Assembly: GCA_946886855.1 (NCBI GenBank)
Contig: CAMPJJ010000025.1
Span: forward strand, 1 to 53,828
DNA: 53,828 nt
Direction: 5' to 3'
Origin: an uncultured Roseateles sp.
Lineage (GTDB): Bacteria; Pseudomonadota; Gammaproteobacteria; Burkholderiales; Burkholderiaceae
In this document: positions 35,092 to 44,443 of the stretch, one piece after another
Numbering within the stretch: position 1 is the first letter of the stretch
Layout of the letters: each line of letters opens with the position of its first letter
Notes under the pieces: model-generated
Seen by the model: only the letters and a program-made list of their open reading frames with translations
Databases searched by the model: none
What the model was told of the DNA's origin: nothing
Position numbers and translations under genes: made by a program

Positions 35092-36597
35092 ATGTCCAAC
35101 CAAAAATCCTACGATCAGATCCTGAAGTCATCGTCCATCATGGGTGGCGCGGCCGGGTTCGTTATGCTGCTCGGGCTGATCCGGACCAAGTTCGCTGCGC
35201 TGCTGATCGGCACGACGGGCGTCGGCCTGCTGGCGAGCCTCTCATCCATCCAGGCCACGCTGTCGACACTGTCCGGCCTGGGCCTAAGCAGCAGTGCCGT
35301 GCGCGAGATGGCCGCAGCGGTCGGCAAAGACGACCAGCCAGCCGTCAGTCGAGCCGTGTCGACGCTGCAGCACCTGAGCTGGTTCACCGGCCTCGCGGGC
35401 ATGGTCCTACTGGTGGCCGCGAGCCCGCTCGTCAGTTGGATCACCTTCGGCACCAACCAGTACACGCTGGACATCGCTGCGCTGGGCCTGATCGTGCTGG
35501 CAGGCAACCTGTCGGCGGCGCAACTCGCTGTGCTGCAGGGCCTGCGCCGGATCGGCGACATGGCCCGCGCCAACGTCTACGGCACCGCCGTGGCGACAGT
35601 GCTGTCAGTGGTGTTCTATTCGTGGTTGGCGCTGCGCGGGATCGTCCCTGCGCTCATCGCGGCCGCCTTCGTCCAGTTGGCCTTCGCCCACCACTTCGTC
35701 CGTCGGATCGGAGTGCCGCCGGCACGGCAGTCCTGGCGCGACACCTGGCGCCAAGGCCGCTCGATGTTGACGTTAGGCGCTTCGCTGATGTGGAGCAGCC
35801 TGCTGGTCAGCGCCGTCGGCTACATCACGATCTACTTGATCAACCGGTTCGAGAATGTCCAGGCGGTCGGCATCTACAGCGCGGCGTTCGTGCTCTCCGG
35901 CGCATTCGTGAGCTTCGTGCTGAACGCGATGGGCGCCGACTATTTCCCGCGCTTGACCGGCATGGTGGACGACCCCGCCGCAATGACCCGGCTGGTGAAC
36001 GAACAGACCGAGATCGGCGTACTCCTAGCGACGCCCGGCCTGTTGGCCTGCATGGTCTTCTCGCCGTGGCTCGTGCACCTGCTGTATTCAAGCGAATTCA
36101 TGCCAGCCGCCCACCTGCTGCAGTGGTTCCTGCTCGGCTGCCTGGGCCGCGTGATCTCGTGGCCGATGGCATTCATCATCTTGGCGATGGGCAAGGGCCG
36201 CTGGTTCTTCCTGACTGAAACCGCCTCCAACGCGCTCCACGCGATCCTGATCGCGGCCGGCCTTTTCCTGTTCGGCATCGAAGGTGTCGCAGTCGCATTC
36301 TTCCTGCTGTACGTCGCCTACACGGTCGCCGTGTACCTCGTCGGCCAACGGTTGATCGGCTTCCACTGGAACGCCGCGACCTCTCGGCTCTCGCTCACGT
36401 CGATTGTCCTTTTGTCGCTCGGTTTCATCGTGTCCCGCACCCTACCGTCGATGACGGCCGCCGCAATCGGCGTCGTCGTCGTGCCGGCGTGCGTCATCCA
36501 CTGCGTGCGAAGTCTGGTCCGCCGAACCGGCGCCGACAGTCCGGTGGCCCTCAAGATCCTGCGGATCCCGGGCGGGCGATTGATCGCCGGACTCTAG
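35092..36597 (+). CDS. O-antigen/polysaccharide flippase (Wzx family)
   Basis: This 501-residue polytopic membrane protein belongs to the MATE-like polysaccharide transport superfamily. The N-terminal segment SIMGGAAGFVMLLGLIRTKF and the repeated arrangement of about 12-14 helices fit the Wzx/WzxE O-antigen translocases, which move undecaprenyl-linked units across the inner membrane. It works with the Wzz-like protein at 33497 and the polymerase/ligase at 44444. The gap to the MarR-type gene is 22 bases. A 132-base spacer follows before the sugar-module genes and shows no clear promoter or hairpin. Confidence 0.9.
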   Translation: MSNQKSYDQILKSSSIMGGAAGFVMLLGLIRTKFAALLIGTTGVGLLASLSSIQATLSTLSGLGLSSSAVREMAAAVGKDDQPAVSRAVSTLQHLSWFTGLAGMVLLVAASPLVSWITFGTNQYTLDIAALGLIVLAGNLSAAQLAVLQGLRRIGDMARANVYGTAVATVLSVVFYSWLALRGIVPALIAAAFVQLAFAHHFVRRIGVPPARQSWRDTWRQGRSMLTLGASLMWSSLLVSAVGYITIYLINRFENVQAVGIYSAAFVLSGAFVSFVLNAMGADYFPRLTGMVDDPAAMTRLVNEQTEIGVLLATPGLLACMVFSPWLVHLLYSSEFMPAAHLLQWFLLGCLGRVISWPMAFIILAMGKGRWFFLTETASNALHAILIAAGLFLFGIEGVAVAFFLLYVAYTVAVYLVGQRLIGFHWNAATSRLSLTSIVLLSLGFIVSRTLPSMTAAAIGVVVVPACVIHCVRSLVRRTGADSPVALKILRIPGGRLIAGL

Positions 36598-36729
36598 CGA
36601 CCGCCCATTTCCAACTCACCCGACCACACATCAGCCCGAGTGTCCCTCCGCGCTAGGTTCCAAAACCCGCGGGGCCGCTCACGAAGCATTCATTTCCCGC
36701 GCAGCGAAGAAAACGAAAGAATCAACCTC

Positions 36730-37794
36730 ATGGCAAAGATCCTCATTGCTGGCGCCGGTGGCGCGCCGTCCGAAGGTGTCATTCAGTCCCTGCTGAAAAC
36801 GGGCGAGGACACGGTGATCGGCATGGGCTCCGAACCGTCCGATCTAGCCCTCTCCTCGGCGCAGCGCAAGTTCTACGTGCCGTACGCGAACTCGCCCGAA
36901 TACAAGGCCGCGCTTCTGAAGATCCTCGCTGACGAAAAACCGGACCTGATCCATTTCCAAAACGACTTGGAGATCTATCACGCCTCGCTGCTGCGCGACG
37001 AAATCCAGGCCACTGGCACGAGGCTGTTCATGCCTGCGCATGCGGTGATCGACACCTGCGTGCATAAGCACAAGTCCTACGAGGCCTTCGTCAAGGCCGG
37101 CGTGCCCGTGCCGCGTAACCTGCCGATCAATAACGAGGCGGACCTGCGCGCAGCGTTCGCCGAGCTCGGCGACGACACGGGCCGGATCTGGCTCCGCGCG
37201 TCGTCAATCGGCGGCGGCGGCAAGGGCTCGATCCCGACGGCAGACTTCCATCTCGCCAAGTCATGGATCGATCACTACAAGGGCTGGGGCGACTTCATCG
37301 CCGCCGAGATGCTCACCCCGGACACCATCACGTGGCTGTCAATCTGGCACGAAGGAGAACTCGTCGTCGCCCAAGCGCGCGAGCGTCGCGGCTGGACGCA
37401 CGGCAACCGCAGCATCTCCGGCGTGACCGGCGTGACCAAGGTCGGCGTGACCAGCGACAACCCGCAGGCGACGGAAGTCGCCATTGCAGCGTGCATGGCA
37501 GTCTCCGACCGGCCGCATGGCATCTTCGGCGTCGACATGGCATATGACCGCCAACGCGTGCCCAACCCCACCGAGATCAACATTTCCCGGTTCTTCACGA
37601 CCGTACGCTTCTTCACAGAGGCTGGCCTGAACATGCCGGCGATCTTCAAGGACCTGGGCCTATACGGCAAAAAACCGGTGCTGGAGAAGAAGATCAATCC
37701 GCTTCCCGAAGGCCTGCTGTGGCTGCGCGGCATGGACGTGGAACCTCGCCTGACGACAGCCGAGGCCATGAAGCGCGAGATCGTCTTCCCATGA
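36730..37794 (+). CDS. ATP-grasp family ligase in the sugar module
   Basis: This 354-residue protein has an N-terminal Rossmann-like domain (KILIAGAGGAPSEGVIQSLL) and an ATP-grasp domain. The latter shows the glycine-rich lid SIGGGGKGS (about residues 160-168), the metal-binding EINISRF (about 277-283) and PDTITWLSIW (about 196-205). It looks like the carbamoyl-phosphate-synthase-like carboxylate-amine ligases. A plausible job is to attach a carboxylic acid or amino acid to an amino sugar or a precursor, but the substrates are unknown. It overlaps the SDR gene by four bases, starting a chain of five coupled genes. An earlier in-frame ATG at 36640 is unsupported. Confidence 0.8.
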   Translation: MAKILIAGAGGAPSEGVIQSLLKTGEDTVIGMGSEPSDLALSSAQRKFYVPYANSPEYKAALLKILADEKPDLIHFQNDLEIYHASLLRDEIQATGTRLFMPAHAVIDTCVHKHKSYEAFVKAGVPVPRNLPINNEADLRAAFAELGDDTGRIWLRASSIGGGGKGSIPTADFHLAKSWIDHYKGWGDFIAAEMLTPDTITWLSIWHEGELVVAQARERRGWTHGNRSISGVTGVTKVGVTSDNPQATEVAIAACMAVSDRPHGIFGVDMAYDRQRVPNPTEINISRFFTTVRFFTEAGLNMPAIFKDLGLYGKKPVLEKKINPLPEGLLWLRGMDVEPRLTTAEAMKREIVFP

Positions 37795-38687
37795 AAGTCC
37801 TGCTGACGGGCAGTTCCGGCTTTATCGGCGGACACCTGCTAAAGGCGGCCCGCGCGCGATGGGGCGATGCGGACGTGACCGTCCTCAGCTCACGCCCCGC
37901 CGAGACGGGCCGCGGCCTGGTGTACGGCCCCGACTTCAGCCTGGACGACGCAAGCCGGGCCGCCGCCGCCGACACCGAACTGCTGATCCACGCCGGGGCG
38001 TTCACGCCGAAGAGCGGCGCGGCCGCCAATGACATCGCCGCGTGCAACGGCAACATCGCCTTCACTGGCATGCTGCTGGGCGTGCCGATGCCGGCGCTGC
38101 GCAAGGTGGTGTTCCTGAGCACGCTCGACGTGTATGCGTCGACCTCCGGCCCACTGTCCGAAACGAGCGCGGTGCAGCCGGCCTCGTTGTACGGCTGGTC
38201 TAAGCTGTACGGTGAGCAGCTGGTCGAGCACGCCGCCGCGCAGCGCGGCGTGTCGGCCCAGGTGCTGCGAATTGGACACGTGTATGGCCCCGGCGAGGAA
38301 GGCTACGCGAAGTTCCTACCCAATGCGATCCGCAACATCGTGAGCGGCAAGCCGGTGGAACTGTGGGGCGAAGGCCGAGAGCTGCGCAGCCTCATCTACA
38401 TCGACGACGTTGTGCAGGCAATCCTCGCCGCAGCCGAGCTATTGGTCTCGCCGGGCGTAATCAACGTCGTCGGCGACCGGGCCTTGTCCGTGCGGGCACT
38501 GCTAGAACGCGCCATCGCGCTATCCGGACGCGATATCCCCCTGAGGCAGCGGGCCTTCGAGGGCAAGACGCGCGACTTCGTGTTCGACACCCGCAAGCTC
38601 AAGCAGCACTTGCTGCCCGAGGAAACCGACCTCGACCAAGGCCTGCGAGCCGAACTCGCGCACATGGAAAGGATCGTCGCGGCATGA
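37791..38687 (+). CDS. NAD(P)-dependent epimerase/dehydratase (extended SDR)
   Basis: This 298-residue nucleotide-sugar-type enzyme has the Rossmann motif TGSSGFIGGHLL (about residues 6-17) and the catalytic YGWSKLYGEQL (about 133-143) with Tyr and Lys. The strand before it, FLSTLDVYAS, carries the Ser/Thr. Epimerase, reductase or dehydratase activity on a nucleotide sugar is expected; the exact reaction is not determined by these motifs. It overlaps the ATP-grasp gene before it and the HAD gene after it by four bases each, so the three are probably translated together and act in one pathway. Confidence 0.88.
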   Translation: MKVLLTGSSGFIGGHLLKAARARWGDADVTVLSSRPAETGRGLVYGPDFSLDDASRAAAADTELLIHAGAFTPKSGAAANDIAACNGNIAFTGMLLGVPMPALRKVVFLSTLDVYASTSGPLSETSAVQPASLYGWSKLYGEQLVEHAAAQRGVSAQVLRIGHVYGPGEEGYAKFLPNAIRNIVSGKPVELWGEGRELRSLIYIDDVVQAILAAAELLVSPGVINVVGDRALSVRALLERAIALSGRDIPLRQRAFEGKTRDFVFDTRKLKQHLLPEETDLDQGLRAELAHMERIVAA

Positions 38688-39313
38688 ATCTCGTGTTCGA
38701 TCTCGATGGCACGCTGATCGATTCGCGGCCGCGCTTGTACACGCTGTACCGGCAACTGGTCCCGACGACCGCGCTGGACTTCGACCGCTATTGGAATTTC
38801 AAGCGCGCCAAGGTGCCCCACAACGTGCTGCTGCGCCAGCAGGAGGGCTTCAGCGACGAGCAGGTGGCCCTCTTCGAAGCCGAATGGATGGCACGAATCG
38901 AAACGCCGGACATGCTGGCGCTCGACATCAATTTCCCGGATATGCCACAGACGCTCGAGCGTCTCGCGCGTCAGGCCACCTTGCACGTCTGCACCGCACG
39001 ACAATGGCGCGAACCCGTGCTGGATCAGCTGAAGCGGCTGGGCTTGGCGCAGTATTTCAACACCGTGCTGGTGACGCTCCAGAGCCGTTCCAAGGACGCG
39101 CTGATCCACGCGCACGTGCCCGATCGCGGCCCCGTCGACTGGATGATCGGCGACACCGGCAAGGACATCGAGGTTGGTCGGCTGCTGGGCATGCGAACCT
39201 GTGCCGTGCTGAGCGGTTTCCTCAGCCTCGACAGCCTGCGGCCGTATCGGCCCGACCTGATCCTGAACTCCGCGACCGACTTCTATCTGGACAAGCAGGA
39301 CACATTGGCATGA
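38684..39313 (+). CDS. HAD-superfamily hydrolase
   Basis: This 209-residue phosphatase-like protein has motif [11 protein letters not shown] (about residues 4-13), a lysine in SRSKDALI (motif III) and motif [12 protein letters not shown]. The cap region between motifs I and II is helical, as in subclass I HAD proteins. In this context a sugar-phosphate or nucleotide phosphatase role is likely. Starts and stops overlap by four bases with both neighbours. Comparable HAD genes occur in nucleotide-sugar operons, but the substrate here cannot be identified. Confidence 0.85.
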   Translation: MNLVFDLDGTLIDSRPRLYTLYRQLVPTTALDFDRYWNFKRAKVPHNVLLRQQEGFSDEQVALFEAEWMARIETPDMLALDINFPDMPQTLERLARQATLHVCTARQWREPVLDQLKRLGLAQYFNTVLVTLQSRSKDALIHAHVPDRGPVDWMIGDTGKDIEVGRLLGMRTCAVLSGFLSLDSLRPYRPDLILNSATDFYLDKQDTLA

Positions 39314-39726
39314 CCACCAAGAATTGCGAGATCTTCAGCCTCCCGCAGATCCGGGATCCCCGGGGGGACCTCACGTTCGTCGAGGGCGGCAACCACCTGC
39401 CCTTCGACATCAAGCGCGTCTACTACCTCTACAACGTGCCAGTCGATTCCGAGCGCGGCGGCCACGCGCACAAGGAACTCCAGCAGGTGGTCTTCGCGCT
39501 CTCCGGCAGTTTCCGGATGAAGGTCGACGACGGCCACACGAAGACCGAATACTGGTTGCGCGACCCCTGCAAGGGCCTGTACCTGAACCGCCTGGTGTGG
39601 CGCGAGATGGACTGCTTCAGCCAGGGCGCCGTGTGCATGGTCCTCGCCTCGCATCGGTACGACGAAGCGGACTATTACCGCGATTACGACGATTTCCTCA
39701 AGGCAGTGAAGGAGCAGGGACAGTGA
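39310..39726 (+). CDS. dTDP-4-keto-6-deoxyhexose 3,4-ketoisomerase (FdtA-like)
   Basis: This 138-residue cupin of the WxcM/FdtA family converts dTDP-4-keto-6-deoxy-glucose to a 3-keto isomer. Family marks are [19 protein letters not shown] (about residues 16-34), [11 protein letters not shown], and the pair of histidines in [11 protein letters not shown] (about 49-59). The partner DegT-type aminotransferase overlaps its 3' end, which is the FdtA-FdtB arrangement of dTDP-Fuc3N or dTDP-Qui3N synthesis. RmlA and RmlB, which supply the substrate, are not in this window. Which isomer is made cannot be told from the sequence. Confidence 0.88.
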   Translation: MTTKNCEIFSLPQIRDPRGDLTFVEGGNHLPFDIKRVYYLYNVPVDSERGGHAHKELQQVVFALSGSFRMKVDDGHTKTEYWLRDPCKGLYLNRLVWREMDCFSQGAVCMVLASHRYDEADYYRDYDDFLKAVKEQGQ

Positions 39727-40814
39727 TTCATTTCCTAAATTTGGGCGCACCTTACAAAGAACTCAAATCCGAGATCGACGCTGCGGTGCAGCGCGTGCTG
39801 GACAGCGGATGGTTCATTCTTGGCGCGGAGGTCGACGCCTTCGAAAGCGAATGGGCCGCCTACTGCGGCAGCGCTCACGCCGTCGGTCTGGCCAATGGCC
39901 TAGACGCGCTGGTTCTCGCATTGCGCGCTCTGGAGGTCGGCCCCGGCGACGAAGTCATCGTTCCGTCGAATACGTACATCGCCACTTGGTTGGCCGTATC
40001 CGCCGTGGGCGCGACGCCCGTCCCTGTGGAGCCGATTCCCGAGACGTTCAACATTGATCCCGCGCGGATCGGAGCGGCCATCACGGCCAGGACCAAGGTC
40101 ATCCTCCCGGTCCACTTGTATGGACAGCCGGTCGATCTCGATCCAATCCTGGCCCTGGCCCGCCAACACGGCTTGCGCGTCGTAGAGGACGCGGCTCAGG
40201 CGCATGGCGCGAAGTACAAGGGCAAACGCGTCGGTGCGCATTCAGACGTCGTCTGCTGGAGCTTCTATCCGGGCAAGAACCTGGGCGCCATGGGTGATGG
40301 CGGCGCCATCACCACGGACAACGCCGAACTGGCGGATCGCATCCGCGTGCTGCGCAACTACGGCAGCCGCGTGAAGTACGTGAACGAGGTGCAGGGCGTC
40401 AACTCGCGTCTGGATCCGATCCAGGCGGCAATCCTGCGCGCCAAGTTGCCTTATCTGGACGCCTGGACGGAACGTCGCCGCACGATCGCTGAACTCTACG
40501 CGAAGGAGCTTCAAGGCACAGGCCTGTTGCTGCCCGCCGTACCTGAATGGGCAGAACCGGTCTGGCATTTGTACGTGGTGCGCTCCAGTGAGCGCGATTC
40601 GCTGCAGCGTCGTCTGACGGACGCGGGCATCGGCACGCTGATCCACTACCCCATTCCTCCCCACGCGCAGCAAGCCTACGCTGAGGCCGCGCATGCGGCG
40701 GACGCCTTCCCGCTGGCTTCGCAGCTGGCTACAGAAGTCTTGAGCATTCCGATGGGACCTCACCTCCATCCCGAAGAGGCGCTCCAGGTCGCGCGCGCGA
40801 TCGCCGGATCCTGA
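39723..40814 (+). CDS. DegT/DnrJ/EryC1/StrS sugar aminotransferase (FdtB-like)
   Basis: This 363-residue PLP enzyme has [18 protein letters not shown] (about residues 154-171), with Asp156 that contacts PLP, and [17 protein letters not shown] (about 180-196), with the Schiff-base Lys185. N-terminal [17 protein letters not shown] is typical of the FdtB/QdtB subgroup that installs the 3-amino group on a 3-keto sugar. The start is a GTG overlapping the FdtA-like stop by four bases; no ATG gives the family N-terminus. It ends the chain of five coupled genes. Confidence 0.9.
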   Translation: MIHFLNLGAPYKELKSEIDAAVQRVLDSGWFILGAEVDAFESEWAAYCGSAHAVGLANGLDALVLALRALEVGPGDEVIVPSNTYIATWLAVSAVGATPVPVEPIPETFNIDPARIGAAITARTKVILPVHLYGQPVDLDPILALARQHGLRVVEDAAQAHGAKYKGKRVGAHSDVVCWSFYPGKNLGAMGDGGAITTDNAELADRIRVLRNYGSRVKYVNEVQGVNSRLDPIQAAILRAKLPYLDAWTERRRTIAELYAKELQGTGLLLPAVPEWAEPVWHLYVVRSSERDSLQRRLTDAGIGTLIHYPIPPHAQQAYAEAAHAADAFPLASQLATEVLSIPMGPHLHPEEALQVARAIAGS

Positions 40815-40863
40815 CCTCCTTCGTCGTGGTTTCAGCACAGTCTCCAATGCATTTGATCCAGAC

Positions 40864-42375
40864 ATGGTGAAGGACCTTCCTCTCGTTTCCGTCGTCGCGA
40901 TCTCCTTCAATCAAGCCGAGTTCGTGCTTGAGACACTGGATTCGATCCTCAAACAGGATTATGGGCACATCGAACTCATCGTTTGCGACGACTTCTCGAA
41001 GGACGGTACACCCGCGCTGATCGAGCAATGGCTGACCGAGCACGCTGCCCGGTTCCATCGGACCCTCCTGATCGCCAGCCCAGTCAATCAAGGCGTCTGC
41101 AAGAACCTGGCACTGGGGATGGCTGAAGCCACCGGCGAGTGGATCAAGCCGATCGCCTGTGACGACCTTCTTTGCCAGGACGCGATTAGCAAGTTCGTGG
41201 CGCATGCGAGAGAGGCCGATTGCGAGCTTCTCTTCTCACAGATGACGCTGTTCCACGGCCATGGCGCTTCCGCGCGGCTCTTCGGCAACTACTTGGACGA
41301 CGCGCGGAGCGCACAGGTCCGAGGGTTGCCTGCCGCCCTGCTGCAGAGCATCAGAAATGACAACTTCCTGCCGGCGCCGAGCGCGTTCTATTCGCATGCG
41401 CTACTGCAGCGCGTGGGCGGCATCGATACCAGCTTCAAACACATGGACGACTGGCCCCTGTGGCTGCGAATGCTGCCCCAGGTCTCCGCCGTGGGGTGGC
41501 TGGACAAGCCGCTGGTGCTCTATCGCATCAGCGACAAATCGATCAGCCAGAAGCGCGCGGCCAAGCCGATCGGAGCGCTGCTCTATGCGGACCAGCAGCA
41601 CCTCCATGAGACGCTTCAGAAGCCCTTCCTCGGCGGATTGGACCGCTGGCACCTCGGTCTGCAAGCTTGGCGCAAACACTGGGTCTTCAATCACTTGGGC
41701 AACAGCTGGACTGCATATCGACTGCTGATGCCGCTGCAGTTTCTCAGCCCTCGAACCTGGGGCAGCGTCTTCGCTCGGGTGTCGCGCCTGCTGGGTCAGG
41801 TGTGGGACAACGCACTGCCGCTCGCGCGGGGACTCTACTACTTCGGCCCGACGGGCCTGCGACGTCGCGTACGCGTCTTCGGTCGCATCGAGTTGAGAAT
41901 CCCCCGTTCACGCGTCGTTCTGGGGCGCCGCGTGGTCATCCACGCGGGCGTCGCGCTGACCGGCAACAAGGGCGGTACCGACACCATCACGATCGGCCAC
42001 CAGTCGACGCTGGAAAAGAACAGCTATCTCAACGCGCACGGCGGAAGTATTGTCGTCGGAGAGCAAGTTCACGTGGGTGTCGGCTGCGTTATGCAAGGCC
42101 GAGGCGGCCTCAAGGTGGGCAAACACACCATGTTTGGCCCCTATGCGCAGGTATACACCTCGAACCATCGAACCAGCGCACCGTCCTTGCCTCGACACCT
42201 GCTTGGCGAGCGCCCGAGAGCAGTGTCGATCGGCGATAACTGCTGGATAGGTGCGAACTGCATCGTGCTGCCCGGCGCCCGAATCGACGACGAGTCGATC
42301 GTGCCGGCAGGCGAGATCGTGCGTCGCATTGCTATGCCCTCAATGTCCGCCCCCCCGAGCGAATCCCGCCCATGA
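40864..42375 (+). CDS. Fusion of GT2 glycosyltransferase and hexapeptide acyltransferase-like domain
   Basis: This is a 503-residue two-domain protein. Residues 5-230 are a family 2 glycosyltransferase: VSVVAISFNQAEFVLETLD, LIVCDDFSKDG and the acidic CDD at about 99. Residues 345-490 form a left-handed beta-helix of hexapeptide repeats (ITIGHQSTLE, SIVVGEQVHVGVG, LKVGKHTMFGP, VSIGDNCWIGANC) like the XAT acyltransferases, with the likely catalytic histidine in YTSNHRT. The C-terminus ends early, in SMSAPPSESRP, without the usual VGVPAK-like tail. A single protein that adds a sugar and an acyl group is a reasonable inference. Confidence 0.82.
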   Translation: MVKDLPLVSVVAISFNQAEFVLETLDSILKQDYGHIELIVCDDFSKDGTPALIEQWLTEHAARFHRTLLIASPVNQGVCKNLALGMAEATGEWIKPIACDDLLCQDAISKFVAHAREADCELLFSQMTLFHGHGASARLFGNYLDDARSAQVRGLPAALLQSIRNDNFLPAPSAFYSHALLQRVGGIDTSFKHMDDWPLWLRMLPQVSAVGWLDKPLVLYRISDKSISQKRAAKPIGALLYADQQHLHETLQKPFLGGLDRWHLGLQAWRKHWVFNHLGNSWTAYRLLMPLQFLSPRTWGSVFARVSRLLGQVWDNALPLARGLYYFGPTGLRRRVRVFGRIELRIPRSRVVLGRRVVIHAGVALTGNKGGTDTITIGHQSTLEKNSYLNAHGGSIVVGEQVHVGVGCVMQGRGGLKVGKHTMFGPYAQVYTSNHRTSAPSLPRHLLGERPRAVSIGDNCWIGANCIVLPGARIDDESIVPAGEIVRRIAMPSMSAPPSESRP

Positions 42376-43163
42376 ACGCAGCATCCCACGATCGGCCGCG
42401 CCTGACCGTCGGTGTGGCGGGTGCGTGCTACTACCTGCCGATCGAGCGTTTCCTCGCGACCACCGATCGCTTCGTGGAGAAGGTCACCGGCGATTGCGTG
42501 GCGGAGCGCCGTTTCATCGCAATGAAGGACACCGTGTCTGCAGCCCACCACGCTAATGCGACGCGTTGGCTCTCCGGACATGGCCCCTTCCTGGACATCT
42601 CGGCCTACGCCATGGCCTGCGCAGATTTGCCGGACACGTTGCCGCTGTACCTTGTCTTCAACGACACGCTGTTCACGCGGCACGCGTGGCGCCTCGCCTC
42701 GCGCCGACTCGCCCGGGTGCGGGAGAGCCTAGCGGCCTTCGGGAAACCCGCGGCCGCAGCGGAGGTTCATCCCAGCACCGACCTGCTGCTACTGGATGCT
42801 CACAACCCCACTCGCCGCCATCTGTCGACGTTCTGCCTAATGCTGAACAACAGCGGCTTCCGGCTCCTTCGGCGACTGTTGACGACGCTGCCCGAATCGG
42901 ACGATCACGCAACCGTCCAGGCGTGGATCGATGCTCGCATGAACGAGTACCCTGCATTGGCCCCGCTGCTGCATGTGCACCTCACCGGCCCCCGCTCGCC
43001 GTGGTCCTGGAAACAAGATGCCGCCGATCTATTGCAGCGCAAGGCGGTGACGGTGATCTTCGAATACCTGTTCACCGTCGAGCTGCTTTCCCGCGGCGTG
43101 GGCATGCCGATCAATAACGGTTTCGGATACCGACTCGCCGCACGACTGGGACGTCATGGTTGA
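42372..43163 (+). CDS. Protein of unknown function in the polysaccharide locus
   Basis: I do not recognise this 263-residue protein. It has no signal peptide and no convincing transmembrane segment. The middle HPSTDLLLLDAHNPTRRHLS, then FCLMLNNSGFRLLRRLL and the C-terminal VGMPINNGFGYRLAARLG have a faint resemblance to rhamnan-synthesis (RgpF-like) glycosyltransferases, in which a similar 'HxxSxFL' step occurs, but no DXD motif is clear. It overlaps the fusion gene by four bases and the next glycosyltransferase by eight, so it is translated with them and almost certainly acts on the same polymer. Confidence 0.6.
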   Translation: MNAASHDRPRLTVGVAGACYYLPIERFLATTDRFVEKVTGDCVAERRFIAMKDTVSAAHHANATRWLSGHGPFLDISAYAMACADLPDTLPLYLVFNDTLFTRHAWRLASRRLARVRESLAAFGKPAAAAEVHPSTDLLLLDAHNPTRRHLSTFCLMLNNSGFRLLRRLLTTLPESDDHATVQAWIDARMNEYPALAPLLHVHLTGPRSPWSWKQDAADLLQRKAVTVIFEYLFTVELLSRGVGMPINNGFGYRLAARLGRHG

Positions 43164-44433
43164 TTCCAACGCCAATGGCTTGGGCAAGAGGATGAATATC
43201 CTCGCCTTGGGGCCGCAGAATGTCTTCCCGCCTGTGGATGGCGGCAAGGAAAGCATCTATGGCGCCTTGGCGGAACTGGCCCGGCGAGCGCACGTCACGT
43301 TCGCTTACCCGGCCTCCATCAACCCAGCCGGCGAGGGATATGCGGACATCCAGGTGTCCGCCGTTCCGGTTCCGCATGAACCGCAGGACAGCCCCTCCAC
43401 GATCCTGTTCGCGACGCTGGCTGGCAAGCCCTACAAGTTCGAGAAGTACAGCAGCGCCACGGCCGCGCGCGCACTGGATTCCGCCGTCCCAGCGTTGCCG
43501 TTCTCGGCGATCGTGTGCCATCACGCTCACACCTACGGACTGGCCCGGCGCTTTGCCCGACTACGCGGATTGAAGGTGCCGATCATTGTGCGCGAGCACA
43601 ACATCGAGTACGCATTGGTCGACAGCTATCGCGATTCCCTCACCGGCGTGAAGCGGACCGCGGCATCGTTCTTCGCCGGCCTCACCCGACGCGAGGAACT
43701 GCGCATCTGGCGTGAGGCGGATGCGGTCGTGTTCCTGAGCGACCAGGATCTGCGCATCGCGCAGGCCGCGGTGGAACAGGCAGGCACAGGCGCTAAGCGT
43801 CTGGTGTTGGCGCGCGAGGGGGTCCCACTGCCGCCGCGGCGTCCGACGACTTTTCCTGGAGAACACGCGCCTCTGCTCGTGCTATTGAATCCGAGGGCAA
43901 CCCAGAGCGTGCTTAATCTGCGCGATTTCGTGCATCGTTTCTGGCTGCCGCTCCGAGATCGGCATCGGATCGACGCGGAAGTCCTGCACATCACTGGCGT
44001 CACCGATGAACAACTCGCCGGGCTCATTGATCTGGACCTCAATAAGATGCGCGACTGTGGCATTCGAGGCTTGGGATTTCTGCCTTCCCTGGCAAGCACG
44101 CTGAAAGGCGCCCTTGCACTCGTCTCCCCGACATTCGTCGGGGGCGGCATTCGCAAAAAGGTCCTGGAGGCGATGGCCAACCAGTTGCCCGTGCTGGCGA
44201 CGGAAGTCGACATCATCTGCTGCGATTACTTCCAGCGGGGCGTGAACATACTACCAATGGATACCGCCGACGAGTTCGCAGACGCGGTGGCGAGGCTCCG
44301 CGGCGATGCATCACGCTGGTGTGAACTCTCCGACAATGCGCGAGATTCTGTCGAGGAGTTCGCCAGCTGGGAACGGTATGGCGACGCGATGTTCCAGGTC
44401 ATTCAAGACCTGACCCAGCATCCGCGCACTTGA
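43156..44433 (+). CDS. Family 4 glycosyltransferase
   Basis: This 425-residue protein has two Rossmann-like domains. The N-terminal one starts MNILALGPQNVFPPVDGGKE (from residue 13) and includes REHNIEYALVDSY, the usual 'HNIE' segment of GT4 enzymes. The C-terminal one carries the nucleotide-sugar loop SPTFVGGGIRKKVLEAMA, with a glutamate late in the E-x7-E region but not the first one, so the motif is only partly preserved. Start at 43156 overlaps the previous gene by eight bases; an internal ATG at 43192 would suit the family N-terminus equally well. The sugar is unknown. Confidence 0.82.
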   Translation: MVDSNANGLGKRMNILALGPQNVFPPVDGGKESIYGALAELARRAHVTFAYPASINPAGEGYADIQVSAVPVPHEPQDSPSTILFATLAGKPYKFEKYSSATAARALDSAVPALPFSAIVCHHAHTYGLARRFARLRGLKVPIIVREHNIEYALVDSYRDSLTGVKRTAASFFAGLTRREELRIWREADAVVFLSDQDLRIAQAAVEQAGTGAKRLVLAREGVPLPPRRPTTFPGEHAPLLVLLNPRATQSVLNLRDFVHRFWLPLRDRHRIDAEVLHITGVTDEQLAGLIDLDLNKMRDCGIRGLGFLPSLASTLKGALALVSPTFVGGGIRKKVLEAMANQLPVLATEVDIICCDYFQRGVNILPMDTADEFADAVARLRGDASRWCELSDNARDSVEEFASWERYGDAMFQVIQDLTQHPRT

Positions 44434-44443
44434 TATCGAGGCC

